A stretch of DNA of 64,000 bases, taken from assembly GCF_005434965.1 (NCBI RefSeq), contig NZ_SKCI01000005.1:62001-126000 (forward strand). Direction: 5' to 3'. The notes under the pieces are model-generated. The model saw only the letters and a program-made list of their open reading frames with translations, did not search any database and had not been told where the DNA came from. How positions within the stretch are numbered: the stretch's first letter is position 1; the number at the start of each line of letters is the position of its first letter. Positions 15,478-24,073 of the stretch are shown in pieces. Origin of the DNA: Marimonas lutisalis. Its GTDB lineage: Bacteria > Pseudomonadota > Alphaproteobacteria > Rhodobacterales > Rhodobacteraceae. The position numbers and the translations under genes were made by a program.

Positions 15478-16266
15478 ATGCGCCGCCTCGCAATTCTTCT
15501 CTGGTTCGGGCTTGCCCCCGCCGCGCTGGCCGATGACGGGATCACCAGCCCCGGCCAATGCCTGCGCGCGCCCTATGCGCAGGCCGACACGCCGCACCAG
15601 GCAAGGCTGGCAGAACTCGTCACCCACCTGCGCTCGCATCTCGCGGCCTTTGCCACGCTGCGCGACACGCTCGATGCAATCGGCCCCACGATCTGCCTCT
15701 CGGATGCGCTGATGGCCGAACATGGCTTCATGACAGTCGAAGACCGCCAGATCGTGCTCAACGCCGCGCTGCCGGACGACAAAATGCTGCTGACGCTGGT
15801 GCACGAGTTGCGCCACCTGGAACAGCTGCGCGAAGGGGTCTGCCCCTCGCCCGGCCTGTCGATGCGCGAAAACGCCCGCGCCACCTTCGTGATCGAGGCC
15901 GACGCCAATGTCGTCACCCTTCTGGTCGGCTGGCAGGCGCGCGCGGATGGCCAGCCGGCGCTCTGGCAGATCCTGAAAACCTGGGACAGCACCGCCGACA
16001 TCGCGGAAGAATTCGAACGGGTGATGGCGAACACCGGCGACTTGTCAGAGGCCGCCTCGGCCGCCTTCGATCAATGGTATGCCCGCCCCGACCGGCGCGA
16101 AAACTACTACCTGCAAAGCTGCTCGGACTATCTCGACCGGCAGGACGAACGCCACGCCCTGCCCAGCTACAAACGGATGGACCCGGGCTTTCTCGACGCA
16201 CTCTGCCATTTGCCCGATGGCACATCCTATGACTGTACCGAGCCGCCCGGCGCGCTCGCGCGTTAG
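15478..16266 (+). CDS. Putative periplasmic metallopeptidase (DUF6782-like, HExxH)
   Basis: A 262-residue protein with a signal peptide (MRRLAILLWFGLAPAALA, cleavage near residue 18) and a zinc-peptidase motif HELRH in LTLVHELRHLEQ around residue 120. A downstream Glu in VIEADANVVTL could be the third ligand. Four or more cysteines (ITSPGQC, TICLS, EGVC, LQSC, DALC, YDC) suggest disulfides in the periplasm. The family resembles DUF6782; no substrate is known. The start ATG 15478 is chosen because the signal peptide begins there. It overlaps the convergent rhodanese gene by 4 bp. Confidence 0.72.
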   Translation: MRRLAILLWFGLAPAALADDGITSPGQCLRAPYAQADTPHQARLAELVTHLRSHLAAFATLRDTLDAIGPTICLSDALMAEHGFMTVEDRQIVLNAALPDDKMLLTLVHELRHLEQLREGVCPSPGLSMRENARATFVIEADANVVTLLVGWQARADGQPALWQILKTWDSTADIAEEFERVMANTGDLSEAASAAFDQWYARPDRRENYYLQSCSDYLDRQDERHALPSYKRMDPGFLDALCHLPDGTSYDCTEPPGALAR

Positions 16267-16856
16267 TCGCCGGTGACGGTCAGGCCCAGGCCGCGCCAGC
16301 TCTGCATGCCGCCGCGATAGTAATAGATCTTCTCGGCCGGATAGCCCGCCTCGATCATGCGGCGCGCGGCGGTCGGCGATTGCCCGCACCACGGGCCGTT
16401 GCAATAAAGCGCGACCGATTTCACATCCGGCCCGTCGCAGATGAACCCGTCGAAATCCGGCTCACAACCCAGCTCGCCCAGGCGGTCGGCGGCTTCGGTA
16501 TAGGGCACGTTCACCGCGCCCGGAATGGCGCCTTTCTCGAAATCGGGGCGCACCCGCCCGTCGATTACCACGACGTTCGGATCGTTCAGGAACTGCATCA
16601 GCTCCAGCTCCCCGATCGGCGTGACGCCCGGCGCGGGGATCATCGGCTGAATGCAGAAATTCGGACAGGGGCGCGAGGTCAGCGCGAAATTCCCGGTGAT
16701 CACGTTCGCATTGTCCTGGATGCGCTTGATCTCAACCGGCCCATCCGCTGTTTCCACGGTGACCGACATCACGTCCTTGGTGATGTTCACCGGCTCCTGC
16801 GCGGCGACGGGGGCGGCCAATACGGCCAGGGCAAGGGCAAGGGCAAGTTTCTTCAT
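16263..16856 (-). CDS. Exported rhodanese-domain protein
   Basis: A 197-residue protein with a clear signal peptide (MKKLALALALAVLAAPVAAQ) and a single rhodanese domain in the C-terminal two-thirds. The domain begins near VVVIDGRVRPDFEKGAIPGAVNVPY-type sequence, seen as IDGRVRPDFEKG and PGAVNVPY, and has the active-site loop YCNGPWCGQS with the putative sulfur-carrying Cys. Rhodaneses transfer sulfane sulfur or reduce disulfides. Further cysteines (RPCPNFC, GCEPD, FICDG) may form structural disulfides. It is likely periplasmic. Its partner is unknown; a SqrR-like regulator lies 9 kb away. Confidence 0.85.
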   Translation of the reverse strand: MKKLALALALAVLAAPVAAQEPVNITKDVMSVTVETADGPVEIKRIQDNANVITGNFALTSRPCPNFCIQPMIPAPGVTPIGELELMQFLNDPNVVVIDGRVRPDFEKGAIPGAVNVPYTEAADRLGELGCEPDFDGFICDGPDVKSVALYCNGPWCGQSPTAARRMIEAGYPAEKIYYYRGGMQSWRGLGLTVTGD

Positions 16857-16887
16857 CTGTTCGGGTCTCCCTGTCGATTACTGTCAC

Positions 16888-17304
16888 TCAGTCGAAATCG
16901 AAAATCTCGGCAAGGATCGACTTGCGCTTTTTCTTCTTCCGATACCAGCCGTCATCGTCCGAATACTTGCCACGATATTTCTTGGCTTTCTTGTAGCGGT
17001 CCTTGTCATAGCGCTGCTCGTCCTCGTATCGGCGCTCGTCCTCGTATCGGCGCGGCTCCTCATATCGCGGCATTTCGTGCGCCTGGCGCGGGGCCGGCGC
17101 GGCCTGCGGCGGCTCGGGTGGGGGCGGTGCCGGCATCGGCTCGGGGTCCGGGTTGGGCAGCACCATCGGGCCCGCGGCCTTTTCGATGATCTTGTCCAAT
17201 TCACCCCGGTCCAGCCACACACCCCGGCATTTCGGGCAATAGTCAATCTCGACGCCGTGGCGTTCGGTCATGATCAGGGTTTCTCCGTCGATCGGGCATT
17301 TCAT
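16888..17304 (-). CDS. TFIIB-type zinc-ribbon protein with charged tail
   Basis: A 138-residue protein. The N-terminal zinc ribbon has CPIDGETL and CPKCRGVWLDRGELDKI, the standard pattern of the zf-TFIIB domain family. It is followed by a proline-rich linker (residues 50-75) and a highly charged tail with repeated RYEDERRYEDEQRYD-type units and a KKAKKY/RKKKKRK stretch. The function of these small bacterial zinc-ribbon proteins is not established. The tail looks intrinsically disordered. It lies between the rhodanese gene and the universal stress genes on the same strand. Confidence 0.8.
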   Translation of the reverse strand: MKCPIDGETLIMTERHGVEIDYCPKCRGVWLDRGELDKIIEKAAGPMVLPNPDPEPMPAPPPPEPPQAAPAPRQAHEMPRYEEPRRYEDERRYEDEQRYDKDRYKKAKKYRGKYSDDDGWYRKKKKRKSILAEIFDFD

Positions 17305-17373
17305 TGCGGGCGGCCTCCTCTGTCTCTTGCCCCGATATGGGAAGAGCCCGGCCAGCCCGCAACCGCGTGCGCT

Positions 17374-17781
17374 TTACCTCAGCACGTGCACCGCGCATTT
17401 CGCATGGCGCACCACCCGTGCCGCGGTCGACCCCAGCAGGTAGTCGCTCAGCCCCGGCCGGTGCGAGGCCATGACGATACAATCGATCCCATGCTCCTCG
17501 GCATAATCGAGGATGGTGCGCGCCGAATGGCCCTCGACCACAACCGGCGTCACGTCTTTCGCGCCGCCCAACTCGGCCTTCAGCTCCGTCTCGACCTCGT
17601 CCATGATCTTCGCGCTCTGTCCCTCGGGCAGCTGGTTCTGAATATAGCCGGGCATCGCCTCGACAACAGTCAGCGAGGTGATCTTCGCGCCCTCCGAGGC
17701 CAGCGCGCGCGCCACGTTCAACGCCTTGCCGGTATGCGGGTCATGGTCGGATGCAATCGGCACCAGGATATTCTTGTACAT
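17374..17781 (-). CDS. Universal stress protein (UspA family), copy 1
   Basis: A 135-residue cytoplasmic protein with the Rossmann-like Usp fold: ILVPIASDHD at the N-terminus, an VVVEGHSARTILDYAEE central segment, and the C-terminal ATP-binding pattern SHRPGLSDYLLGSTAARVV. Family members accumulate under starvation and stress. AAGGAG lies about eight bases before ATG 17781. The adjacent upstream gene is a paralogue with the same C-terminal pattern, so the pair arose by tandem duplication and probably forms one operon with 27 bp between them. Confidence 0.9.
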   Translation of the reverse strand: MYKNILVPIASDHDPHTGKALNVARALASEGAKITSLTVVEAMPGYIQNQLPEGQSAKIMDEVETELKAELGGAKDVTPVVVEGHSARTILDYAEEHGIDCIVMASHRPGLSDYLLGSTAARVVRHAKCAVHVLR

Positions 17782-17808
17782 GGTCAGTTCTCCTTGTTTG
17801 TCACGGCC

Positions 17809-18216
17809 TCAGCGCACCACGTGCACCGCACACCCCGCATGGCGCACCACATGCGCCGCGGTCGAACCTAGCAGGTAATCCTGCATGCCGGGCCGGTGCG
17901 ATGCGATCACGATGCAATCGGCCCAGTTCTCCTTGGCCCAGTCCAGGATCGAACGTCCCGAATGGCCCTCGATCACCACCGCCTTGGCGTTCTCGATGCC
18001 CTCGGCCATCTTCTCCAGTTCGGCCTGCACGGCCTGCGCGGCCTCGTCCAGGTAATCCTGCGACATGTAGGAAATCGCGTAAGACGGAATATGCTCGATC
18101 ACGTGCAAAAGCGTGATCCGCGCGCCCTTCCCGGCCAGCGCCTTGGCAACGTCAATCGCCTCCTGCGCGTCGCGCTCCGTGTCAAATGATACCGGCACCA
18201 GAATATTCATGTACAT
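17809..18216 (-). CDS. Universal stress protein (UspA family), copy 2
   Basis: A 135-residue paralogue of the downstream gene, with ILVPVSFDTERD at the start, AVVIEGHSGRSILDWAKEN in the middle and the nucleotide-binding pattern SHRPGMQDYLLGSTAAHVV near the end. I start at 18216 (MYMNILV) because GGAGGGAGA lies six bases upstream; ATG 18210 is also possible and the frame extends upstream to 18273 without homology. It is first in the two-gene stress operon. Confidence 0.88.
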   Translation of the reverse strand: MYMNILVPVSFDTERDAQEAIDVAKALAGKGARITLLHVIEHIPSYAISYMSQDYLDEAAQAVQAELEKMAEGIENAKAVVIEGHSGRSILDWAKENWADCIVIASHRPGMQDYLLGSTAAHVVRHAGCAVHVVR

Positions 18217-18310
18217 GGCTGGTCTCCCTCCAGTGGTCGAAGGGATGATGCCGCATCCGCGTCCGGCGGACATTGATTCATATCATGGGCGCGCAGCGCC
18301 CTGCGGCAGG

Positions 18311-18631
18311 TCAGTCGTAGGTATCGACCACGTCATACATCACCGGTTCGAAATTCTTGCACAGATCGGCGATCCGCCGGTTGCGCTTGCGCATCTCGTC
18401 GCTGCGCAGCATCGCCTGGAAGTCCTCGCGTCGCTGCCATTGCGAATAGTTGGCGATCCGGGTCTGCGCATCGTTGATATGCAGCCCCGCGGCAATGAAC
18501 CCCGGCTGTTTCGAGATGAACTCGGCATAGGCCGCGCGCAGCTCGTCCATCAGGTCCTGCGCGGTGCCCGGCGTCATCTCGAAGGTCGTGATCACTGTCT
18601 GAAAACTGTTATCCTTGGAAATCTTCGGCAT
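18311..18631 (-). CDS. Antibiotic-biosynthesis monooxygenase (ABM)-domain protein
   Basis: A 106-residue protein with the dimeric alpha/beta barrel features of the ABM family: an N-terminal strand (FQTVITTFEMTPG), helix (AAYAEFISKQPGFIAAGLHI), and the ANYSQWQRREDFQAML segment. Such small proteins include quinone monooxygenases and many of unknown role. The start ATG 18631 follows GGGAGG with six-base spacing. It lies 95 bp downstream of the universal stress pair on the same strand. The substrate is unknown. Confidence 0.75.
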   Translation of the reverse strand: MPKISKDNSFQTVITTFEMTPGTAQDLMDELRAAYAEFISKQPGFIAAGLHINDAQTRIANYSQWQRREDFQAMLRSDEMRKRNRRIADLCKNFEPVMYDVVDTYD

Positions 18632-18760
18632 CTCGGGCCTCCCTCTGGGTATCCACACTCAGCCTAGCAGCCCACTCTGCCGCTGCAAAACCGTTTCCGA
18701 TTAACCCCCTGTTTACCAAACTTTCCGAATACTTACCGGCGCACCCGCAAAGGAGCGCCG

Positions 18761-19441
18761 ATGCAGCGCCTTCTGATCCTTGTTCTGGCCAGTGTTCTGG
18801 CCTTTGTTCTGGCTTGTCTCCGCGCCCCCGCCGCCCAGGCCGGGGCGTGGCCGCGCGAAAAGGGCAAGGTTTTCCTCTCGGCCTCGACCCGGGTCGCGGG
18901 CACCAGCCTGGCAGGCCCCTATTCGATCTATTCCACCACCTATCTCGAATACGGGCTCACCGACAGGCTCACCGTCGGCCTCGATGTCGGGCACGCCATC
19001 TCGGGCCAGGGCAAGGCGGTCGTGTTCCTGCGCTACCCTCTCGCGCTCGGAAAAGACCCCAATCGCTTTGCTGTCGAACTGGGCCTCGGCACAATTGCCG
19101 GCGAACCGGCGATCCGTCCGGGCTTTTCCTATGGCCGCGGAGTCTCGCTGGGGCAGAGTTCGGGCTGGTTCAATGTCGACACCTTCGCCGAATACCGCGG
19201 CACCAACCGCCGGATCGACCTGAAATCCGACATCACCTTCGGGCTCGATCCGCCCGGCCCCCTGAAGGCCCTCGTCCAGTTGCAAACCGGCATTTCGCAG
19301 GGCGATCCCTCGTTCGCGCGCCTCGCACCGTCACTGCTCTATGAATTCGGATCTCGCAGCCATATCGAACTGGGGCTCACCGCGGGGTTGATCGGCGACA
19401 CCCAGATGGGGGTCAAGCTGGGCTTCTGGCGCGAATTCTGA
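18761..19441 (+). CDS. Putative outer-membrane beta-barrel protein
   Basis: A 226-residue protein with an N-terminal signal sequence ending near APAAQAG (about residue 27). The rest is a series of alternating strands separated by short turns, such as FLSASTRVAG, YLEYGLTDRLTVGLDVG, NVDTFAEYRG and IELGLTAGLIGD, and it ends in an aromatic residue (WREF). This is the usual pattern of an 8- to 10-strand outer-membrane barrel. I do not recognise a named family. It is convergent with the beta-helix gene. Confidence 0.65.
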   Translation: MQRLLILVLASVLAFVLACLRAPAAQAGAWPREKGKVFLSASTRVAGTSLAGPYSIYSTTYLEYGLTDRLTVGLDVGHAISGQGKAVVFLRYPLALGKDPNRFAVELGLGTIAGEPAIRPGFSYGRGVSLGQSSGWFNVDTFAEYRGTNRRIDLKSDITFGLDPPGPLKALVQLQTGISQGDPSFARLAPSLLYEFGSRSHIELGLTAGLIGDTQMGVKLGFWREF

Positions 19442-19493
19442 ACACGACAGGGACGCCCGCAGCGGACGCCCCTGCCCTTCGGCTCACCGCCGC

Positions 19494-21785
19494 CTACAGC
19501 GGTTCGTCCATGCGCACCTTCACCGTCACGTCCCCGCGCACCGGCTGTTCAAAGACCAGCTCGACCCGGTCCTTGTTCGGCCCCTGTTGCAACACACCAT
19601 AGGGCTGTTCGTGCCGCGCCGCGTTGCTGGCATTGCGCAACGCCCCGATCGGCTGCACCGATTCCAACGTCTGCGCCCATCCGCCAAAGGGAAACCGCGG
19701 TGCACAATCAATCGTCCAGACCTGCGCCTCTGTCGGCTGCGCATGTTTCACGATCAGCGGGTTTTCCGTGGCCACGTCGATCAGGTTGAACATGTTGTTG
19801 GTGAAGGTGACGTTCTTCATCCGGTCATAGTTCAGATCGGCGAAACTCGTGTCCACGCGCTCCACCCGCTCGATCTCTCCACCGATGGTGCGGAAGAAAT
19901 TGCCCTGAACCGTCAACCCGTTGATGAAATGCCCCGTGCCATAGGGCTTCACCACGAGAAAACTGAACCACGGCGCCACATGGCTGCACAGGAAATAGTT
20001 TTCGGTGATCGACAATTGGCTGAACGACAACTCGGTGGCGAACTCGGGCGCGTTGTCATGCTCGTTCGTCCATTCCAGGAACGCGTTGTCCACGTAGTTG
20101 CCGTTCACAACCGCCCGCGTGTTGGTGCCGGTAAAGACAATGCCGGCCGTGCGGATCCCCTCGCTCACCCCGTCACCCTGGAAAAAATGGTTGCCGGTGA
20201 TGATGCTGCCCGATCCGCCGATCACCGCGAAATGCCGGAATTTCGACGCCCGGTTGTTGCGGATCTTCACATCGTTGCCGGTCGTGTTCATCACAATCGA
20301 CACCCGGTCCTGGCTCAGCTTGGCGCCCTCGTCGGAAATGAACTGGCACCGGTCCACCAGCATCCCCTGACAGCCCTCGCCATGGCTGGTGATGCAACGA
20401 TCCTTGGGCCGGGTGATGAAACAGTCGCGTAGATGAAAGATCAGGCCCGACGGCGCCAGAAGGATGCCGCTCGCGTGCCCCGAACAGCGAAACTCCACAT
20501 CCGAGATAGAAAACTTGTCCAGATCCTCGAAGCCCGAGAAATCCAGCACGTATTTGAACCGCCGGAAAGTGAAAACCTGCGTGCCTTCCGCATCATAAAG
20601 CTGCTTGTTCAGCGTGATTTCCTGCGTCGCCACGTTCTTGTCGCGCACATAGACCTCGCGGCCCACGCCCGTGCCCTCGACCAGCGATCCCACCGGAATG
20701 TTGGCCACGTTGACCACCCCGGTCAGCTTGCGGCCATCCGCCACCGAATATGTCGCCTGGCTCGTCACCACCTCGGTGTCCCACGCGGGCCCGCGCTGCA
20801 CGTCGAACTGGCCGTTTCGGATATGCCGGCGCATCGAGAACGACGTGCGGTTGGCCACCGCCGCCTGCACGTCGATCGGCTGGGTCACGGTGATCTGCCG
20901 CCCACCCATGTCCAGCCCCTCATGGTCGGAATTGTTGAACAGCGCCTGCACCGCTTTTTTATAGGCCAGTTCCTCGTTCCCGAAGGCGTCGATATAGGCC
21001 GGCAGGTCGTAATCCTTGGTCAGCGACAGGATCGCCGCATCGGGCATCACCACCGTGCCCTCGAATTCCACCCGGCTTTCAAAGGTCATCGAGTCGCCCA
21101 GGAAATACGTGCCCTTCGACACCAGCACCTTGCGCCCGGCCGCCGCCGCATCCGCCGCCTCGAAGGCCGCCAGGTCATCGCTCACCCCGTCGCCCACAGC
21201 ACCGTAATCGCGCACATCGACCCAGTTCATCATGTCGCGCAGGAACACGCTGGTGATGTCCTCGATCACGATATCGTCGATCCGCACCACCCCGCCGCTG
21301 GCGCCGGTCAGGTCCAGGCCGAAATGGCCATAGATCGGCTCCGCGCCCCAGACCATGTCGACGCCCGTGCGTAGCCCCGCGCCGATGATCGCGCTCACCT
21401 CGACCACCTCGCCATACTGGCTCAGCGCTACGCTCGGGCCCACCTCGGTCAGGCCGGTGACATGCGCACCGCCTGCGCCGCCGGCCCAGCCGGCGATGCG
21501 CACCGACGGCAGGTTGCCGCTCACCGCCTTCACCCGCGCGGTAATACGCAGGTAACAGCCCGGCAGCAGCGGCGTTTCCCCCATGTAGCGTAACTGCTGT
21601 ACGCTATCGAGTTTCTGCAACTCCAGGCAGCCGCCGAAATCCTGGTCCGCCGGCACCAGGGCCGCATTGGCCGCATTCTCATAGGTGTCCGAGCCCGGCG
21701 TGCCATCCCCGCTCGACCACACGTCAAGCCCCGCCGCGAATGCGGGCGGCATCAGGATCACGCCATCGGTAATTGCCTTGTTCAT
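19494..21785 (-). CDS. Large right-handed beta-helix protein (pectate-lyase/tailspike-like)
   Basis: A 763-residue protein. The N-terminal third looks like a jelly-roll/carbohydrate-binding region. VRDYGAVGDGVSDDLAAFEAAD, at about residue 200, is the start signature of the GH28-like pectate lyase superfamily domain. The rest has beta-helix rungs with a repeated asparagine pattern, visible as NGNYVDN, TENYFLC, QGNFFRT and TNNMFNL. No signal peptide, membrane helix or type I export repeats are visible, so it may be a phage-like spike, a cytoplasmic lyase or exported by another route. I start at ATG 21785 (MNKAITDG), because the leader to 21869 has no homology. It is monocistronic. Confidence 0.75.
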   Translation of the reverse strand: MNKAITDGVILMPPAFAAGLDVWSSGDGTPGSDTYENAANAALVPADQDFGGCLELQKLDSVQQLRYMGETPLLPGCYLRITARVKAVSGNLPSVRIAGWAGGAGGAHVTGLTEVGPSVALSQYGEVVEVSAIIGAGLRTGVDMVWGAEPIYGHFGLDLTGASGGVVRIDDIVIEDITSVFLRDMMNWVDVRDYGAVGDGVSDDLAAFEAADAAAAGRKVLVSKGTYFLGDSMTFESRVEFEGTVVMPDAAILSLTKDYDLPAYIDAFGNEELAYKKAVQALFNNSDHEGLDMGGRQITVTQPIDVQAAVANRTSFSMRRHIRNGQFDVQRGPAWDTEVVTSQATYSVADGRKLTGVVNVANIPVGSLVEGTGVGREVYVRDKNVATQEITLNKQLYDAEGTQVFTFRRFKYVLDFSGFEDLDKFSISDVEFRCSGHASGILLAPSGLIFHLRDCFITRPKDRCITSHGEGCQGMLVDRCQFISDEGAKLSQDRVSIVMNTTGNDVKIRNNRASKFRHFAVIGGSGSIITGNHFFQGDGVSEGIRTAGIVFTGTNTRAVVNGNYVDNAFLEWTNEHDNAPEFATELSFSQLSITENYFLCSHVAPWFSFLVVKPYGTGHFINGLTVQGNFFRTIGGEIERVERVDTSFADLNYDRMKNVTFTNNMFNLIDVATENPLIVKHAQPTEAQVWTIDCAPRFPFGGWAQTLESVQPIGALRNASNAARHEQPYGVLQQGPNKDRVELVFEQPVRGDVTVKVRMDEPL

Positions 21786-22011
21786 CCAGTTTTCCCTTTC
21801 CGCGCGCCGCGCCGCATGCCGGCAGAGGCGTGCTTGATGTCTCTCAGCCTGCGCCGGGCTTGGCCTCACGCGCCGGAAAGGGAGGTATCAACGAAGGGTT
21901 AACAGGGCCTGAGACCACCGTAACGGTGCCTGCCCGGCACACCGCGCGGCGCAACACCACCGCACGCCGCGTTTACGACCGTCGGTTAACCCTTTGTCAG
22001 GATTTGGCCGA

Positions 22012-22052
22012 CAGCCGGATGTCAGCCGGGGGGTGCACGCATGTCACCCCCC
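22012..22052 (+). repeat. Intergenic element, copy A
   Basis: The stretch contains a CAGCCGG direct repeat followed by GGGGGGTG (22028-22035) pairing with CACCCCCC (22045-22052), loop CACGCATGT. Forty bases (22012-22051) match the reverse complement of 34615-34654 with a single difference. A GGTTAACC motif lies about 20 bp upstream. Confidence 0.85.
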
Positions 22053-22061
22053 TGAAAACAG

Positions 22062-22090
22062 CGAAAGCCGGGCGTTAATCCCGGCTTTCG
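22062..22090 (-). terminator. Probable factor-independent terminator of the YqeY gene
   Basis: CGAAAGCCGGG at 22062-22072 pairs perfectly with CCCGGCTTTCG at 22080-22090 across a 7-base loop. The T-rich side on the minus strand is TTTCGCTGTTTTC. It lies 23 bp beyond the YqeY-type gene stop. Confidence 0.75.
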
Positions 22091-22113
22091 AATTGGTTGA
22101 TTTGCGCCAGGCG

Positions 22114-22575
22114 TCAGGCGCTCAGGCGATCCTTGACCATCGGGCCCACCGCGCCGAAATCCATCTGCCCGGTGTATTTTTCCTTCAGCATGCCCATCAC
22201 CTTGCCCATGTCGCGGATCGACTCCGCCCCGGCCTCGCTGATCGCCTCGCTCACGGCCTCGGCCACCTCGTCATCGTTCAGCTGCTTGGGCAGGAATTCC
22301 TCGATAACGCTCACCTCGGCGCGTTCGCTCTCGGCCAGGTCCAGCCGCCCACCCTCTTCATAGGCGCGCGCGCTCTCCTGGCGCTGCTTGACCATTTTGC
22401 CAAGGATGGCAAGCACTTCGGCATCGCCCACCCCGGCCTCGTTGCCATCACCGCGGGCCGCGATATCGCGGTCCTTGATCGCGGCATTGATCAGGCGCAG
22501 CGTCGAAAGGCGGTCTTTCGCCTTGTCCTTCATCGCCTGTTTCAGCGCGGAATTGATCCGCTCGCGCATATCCAT
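22114..22575 (-). CDS. GatB/YqeY-domain protein
   Basis: A 153-residue soluble protein matching the YqeY family throughout. The N-terminus is MDMRERINSALKQAMKDK, followed by LSTLRLINAAIKDRDI, a KMVKQRQESARAYEEGGR helix and a C-terminal tail with GKVMGMLKEKYTGQMDFG. The fold resembles the C-terminal tRNA-binding part of GatB, but its role is not settled. It is divergent from carA, with 149 bp between start codons. In many bacteria YqeY genes sit near rpsU or dnaG; here the neighbour is carA. Confidence 0.9.
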   Translation of the reverse strand: MDMRERINSALKQAMKDKAKDRLSTLRLINAAIKDRDIAARGDGNEAGVGDAEVLAILGKMVKQRQESARAYEEGGRLDLAESERAEVSVIEEFLPKQLNDDEVAEAVSEAISEAGAESIRDMGKVMGMLKEKYTGQMDFGAVGPMVKDRLSA

Positions 22576-22724
22576 TTACGGCCATCCCCATGGTTGTCGT
22601 AAGCTCTGTTACATAACCCTTCGGACTGGCCCTGACAACAGTGACGCAAGGGCCGTTTCGCCCCCTTGACCCCTGCCCGCCCCGACACTAGGTTCGCGCC
22701 AATTTGACCCCCGGAGAGACTCGC

Positions 22725-23882
22725 ATGGCGCTTGATACCCAATCCCGCCCGACCGCCTGCCTGGCCCTGGCCGACGGCACGCTGTTCTTTGGCCACGGGT
22801 TCGGCGCCACAGGCGAAACCACGGCCGAGCTCTGCTTCAACACCGCGATGACCGGCTACCAGGAAATCATGACCGATCCCTCCTACGCCGGGCAGGTCGT
22901 CACCTTCACCTTCCCCCATGTCGGCAATGTCGGCGTGAACGTCGATGACGACGAAACCGGTGATCCGGTGGCCGAAGGCATGGTGGTGAAATGGGATCCG
23001 ACCGAACCGTCGAACTGGCGTTCCACCGAACGTCTGGCCGATTGGCTGGCCGCGCGCGGGCGCATCGCCATCGGCGGCATCGACACGCGCCGGCTGACCC
23101 GCGCGATCCGCCAGCAGGGCGCGCCGCACGTGGCACTGGCCCATGATCCCGAAGGCAATTTCGACATCGAGGCGCTTGTCGCCCGCGCCCGCGGCTTCCC
23201 CGGCCTCGTCGGGCTCGACCTTGCCAAGAAAGTGACCTGCGCCCAGTCCTACCGCTGGGACGAAATGCGCTGGGCCTGGCCCGAGGGCTATACCCGCCTG
23301 GCCGATCCCAAATTCAAGGTCGTCGCCATCGACTACGGCGCCAAGCGCAACATCCTGCGCTGCCTCGCCTCGGTCGGCTGCGACGTCACCGTTCTGCCCG
23401 CCACCGCCACCGCCGACGAGGTGCTGGTCCATGATCCCGATGGCGTGTTCCTGTCGAACGGGCCTGGCGATCCGGCGGCCACCGGCGAATACGCCGTCCC
23501 GATGATCCGCGACGTGCTCGACCGCACCGATCTGCCGGTCTTCGGCATCTGCCTCGGCCATCAGATGCTGGCCCTCGCGCTTGGCGCGCAGACCATCAAG
23601 ATGAACCACGGCCACCACGGCGCAAACCACCCTGTGAAGGATCTCGAAACCGGCAAGGTCGAGATCACCTCGATGAACCACGGCTTCGCGGTGGACAGCC
23701 AAACGCTGCCGAAGGGCGTGGTGGAAACACATGTTTCACTTTTCGATGGTAGCAACTGTGGCATCCGCATGTCCGATCGCCCAGTCTACTCGGTTCAGTA
23801 CCACCCCGAGGCATCGCCGGGACCGCAGGACAGCTTCTATCTTTTCGAGCGTTTTGCCGACGCGATGGGAAAACGGGGCTGA
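22725..23882 (+). CDS. carA: Carbamoyl-phosphate synthase small subunit
   Basis: This 385-residue glutaminase subunit supplies ammonia to CarB for carbamoyl phosphate, used for arginine and pyrimidines. The N-terminal CPSase domain has TAMTGYQEIMTDPSY. The class I amidotransferase domain has the nucleophile in FGICLGHQ and the His-Glu pair in YHPEASPGP. I start at ATG 22725 (MALDTQSRP), because a GGAGAGA site lies just upstream; the earlier in-frame TTG at 22704 lacks one. carB is not in the window, so the two subunits are unlinked here. Confidence 0.96.
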   Translation: MALDTQSRPTACLALADGTLFFGHGFGATGETTAELCFNTAMTGYQEIMTDPSYAGQVVTFTFPHVGNVGVNVDDDETGDPVAEGMVVKWDPTEPSNWRSTERLADWLAARGRIAIGGIDTRRLTRAIRQQGAPHVALAHDPEGNFDIEALVARARGFPGLVGLDLAKKVTCAQSYRWDEMRWAWPEGYTRLADPKFKVVAIDYGAKRNILRCLASVGCDVTVLPATATADEVLVHDPDGVFLSNGPGDPAATGEYAVPMIRDVLDRTDLPVFGICLGHQMLALALGAQTIKMNHGHHGANHPVKDLETGKVEITSMNHGFAVDSQTLPKGVVETHVSLFDGSNCGIRMSDRPVYSVQYHPEASPGPQDSFYLFERFADAMGKRG

Positions 23883-24073
23883 AACCGGGACAAATGCCCC
23901 GGCACCCTGGCCCCGAAAGGCCGGAAATTCACCTTTTATTAACGCTTTGGCAGGCGAAGTCCGCCGATTCACGGGCGAAATCTCGCGAAATTTAACCGGA
24001 TATTAACCTCTTTGAACCAATCCTTTCCGTCGGTAACGCCTTGTTTCGGGCTGCCGAAGGGTAAGGAAAGACA

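Larger units (their letters stand above)
21786..22113. other. 328-bp gene-free stretch with repeat element and terminator
   Basis: No coding frame is supported. It holds two GGTTAAC motifs (about 21897 and 21984), the 40-bp intergenic element described separately at 22012-22052, and a perfect 11-bp stem at 22062-22090. The beta-helix gene and the YqeY gene both lie on the minus strand, so this is the promoter region of the former and the terminator region of the latter. Confidence 0.6.

Noticed and set aside
22704-22724. Upstream TTG start for carA
   Set aside because: The ribosome site lies after it, in front of ATG 22725, and family proteins begin close to that ATG.
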